Of a stretch of DNA of 64,000 nucleotides, positions 63,816-64,000 are shown in pieces; position 1 is the first letter of the stretch; every line of letters begins with the position of its first letter. The DNA comes from Ignavibacteriales bacterium (GTDB lineage Bacteria > Bacteroidota > Ignavibacteria > Ignavibacteriales > Melioribacteraceae): positions 1 to 64,000 of the forward strand of contig JAPLFF010000003.1 in NCBI GenBank assembly GCA_026390775.1, given 5' to 3'. Under the pieces are notes generated by a model. That model did not search any database and was not told the DNA's origin. It worked only from the letters and a program-made list of their open reading frames with translations. Position numbers and translations under genes: made by a program.

Positions 63816-64000
63816 ATGAAATTGATCCTGCCAAAAAATGTTTTTTCTGCTATCTTGAAAACTGCGTTACCTCAAGAATATCAAACAGAAATATTGTATC
63901 AAGAATCTTCTCTTATTTGTAAAAGTCTCGAATACAACACTTCGGCAATTGCTTTAATTCCATCGTTGGAATTAGTAAATCACCGCAATTTATTTGTTTC
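63816..64000 (+). CDS. Start of an unidentified gene (3' end outside window)
   Basis: An open frame from the ATG at 63816 to the window end, 61 full codons. It reads MKLILPKNVFSAILKTALPQ, and later ALIPSLELVNHRNLFV. The last part is faintly like the start of MqnA-type or solute-binding proteins (AL.PS.E), but this is too little to name a family. It follows a terminator and has GGAAAATCAG upstream, a poor ribosome-binding site. Confidence 0.45.
   Translation, partial: MKLILPKNVFSAILKTALPQEYQTEILYQESSLICKSLEYNTSAIALIPSLELVNHRNLFV

Noticed and set aside
1-64000. CRISPR arrays, tRNA/rRNA genes, insertion sequences, prophage or known defence systems
   Set aside because: No regularly spaced repeats, no tRNA-like cloverleaf, no transposase, integrase, nuclease or other defence-type protein was seen on either strand by reading.

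Overview
The window is a low-GC chromosomal segment of a Gram-negative bacterium. It is most consistent with the Bacteroidota/Chlorobiota side of the tree, in particular the Ignavibacteria. Supporting signs are a PorV/PorQ-type outer-membrane protein beside a large protein with a type IX secretion (T9SS)-like C-terminal domain, GWxTD-domain proteins, an F0F1 cluster that stops after atpG (no atpD/atpC), a TTTG-N19-TAnnTTTG promoter, and a mix of strong AAGGAG and weak ribosome-binding sites. The taxonomic call is inference; no rRNA gene is present. There are no tRNA or rRNA genes, no CRISPR array, no transposase and no phage genes.

Layout. (1) 1-1358: 3' part of ftsZ, a 33-codon membrane micro-ORF with a strong ribosome-binding site, and a 62-nt hairpin. 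(2) 1450-32880: a long surface-polysaccharide region. It holds a dTDP-glucose dehydratase, an SLBB export protein, a Wzz-like chain-length protein, two Wzy/WaaL-like proteins, a Wzx-like flippase, a MurJ-like flippase, a third flippase, many GT2/GT4 glycosyltransferases, two intact polyprenyl-phosphate sugar-1-phosphate transferases (PGTs), and an unusual GT2 protein fused to a degenerate PGT domain. It also holds broken genes: two N-terminal flippase stubs and one frameshifted methyltransferase. accA and a 4HBT thioesterase sit near its right end. (3) 32968-39398: core metabolism and replication (dut, dnaE, a FabL-like enoyl-ACP reductase, an acyl-CoA dehydrogenase, thioredoxin). (4) 39415-51476: exported proteins (a beta-propeller protein, a TonB-dependent receptor, a T9SS-like secreted protein, a PorV-like protein, a GWxTD protein, an exported alpha/beta hydrolase), followed by the scar of a GWxTD-acyltransferase tandem duplication. 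(5) 51482-54646: envelope genes (lipid-A-type acyltransferase, GT9 heptosyltransferase-like, M23 peptidase, bactofilin). (6) 54643-60012: atpZ, an AtpI-like gene, atpB-E-F-H-A-G. (7) 60070-63744: ffh-rpsP-khpA-rimM-trmD-rplS, closed by a terminator, then the start of a further gene.

How it works together. Regions 2 and 5 describe envelope construction: PGTs load sugar phosphates on undecaprenyl phosphate, glycosyltransferases extend them, flippases move the unit across the inner membrane, Wzy/Wzz polymerise, and the SLBB protein helps export. The receptor/secreted-protein/PorV trio looks like a surface uptake or display unit. The broken genes and inverted blocks in region 2 show repeated cassette turnover.

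I found no clear new defence or mobile system. The items most worth a second look are the GT2/pseudo-PGT fusion, the collapsed GWxTD-acyltransferase duplication, the paired flippase stubs, and the micro-ORF plus hairpin behind ftsZ.
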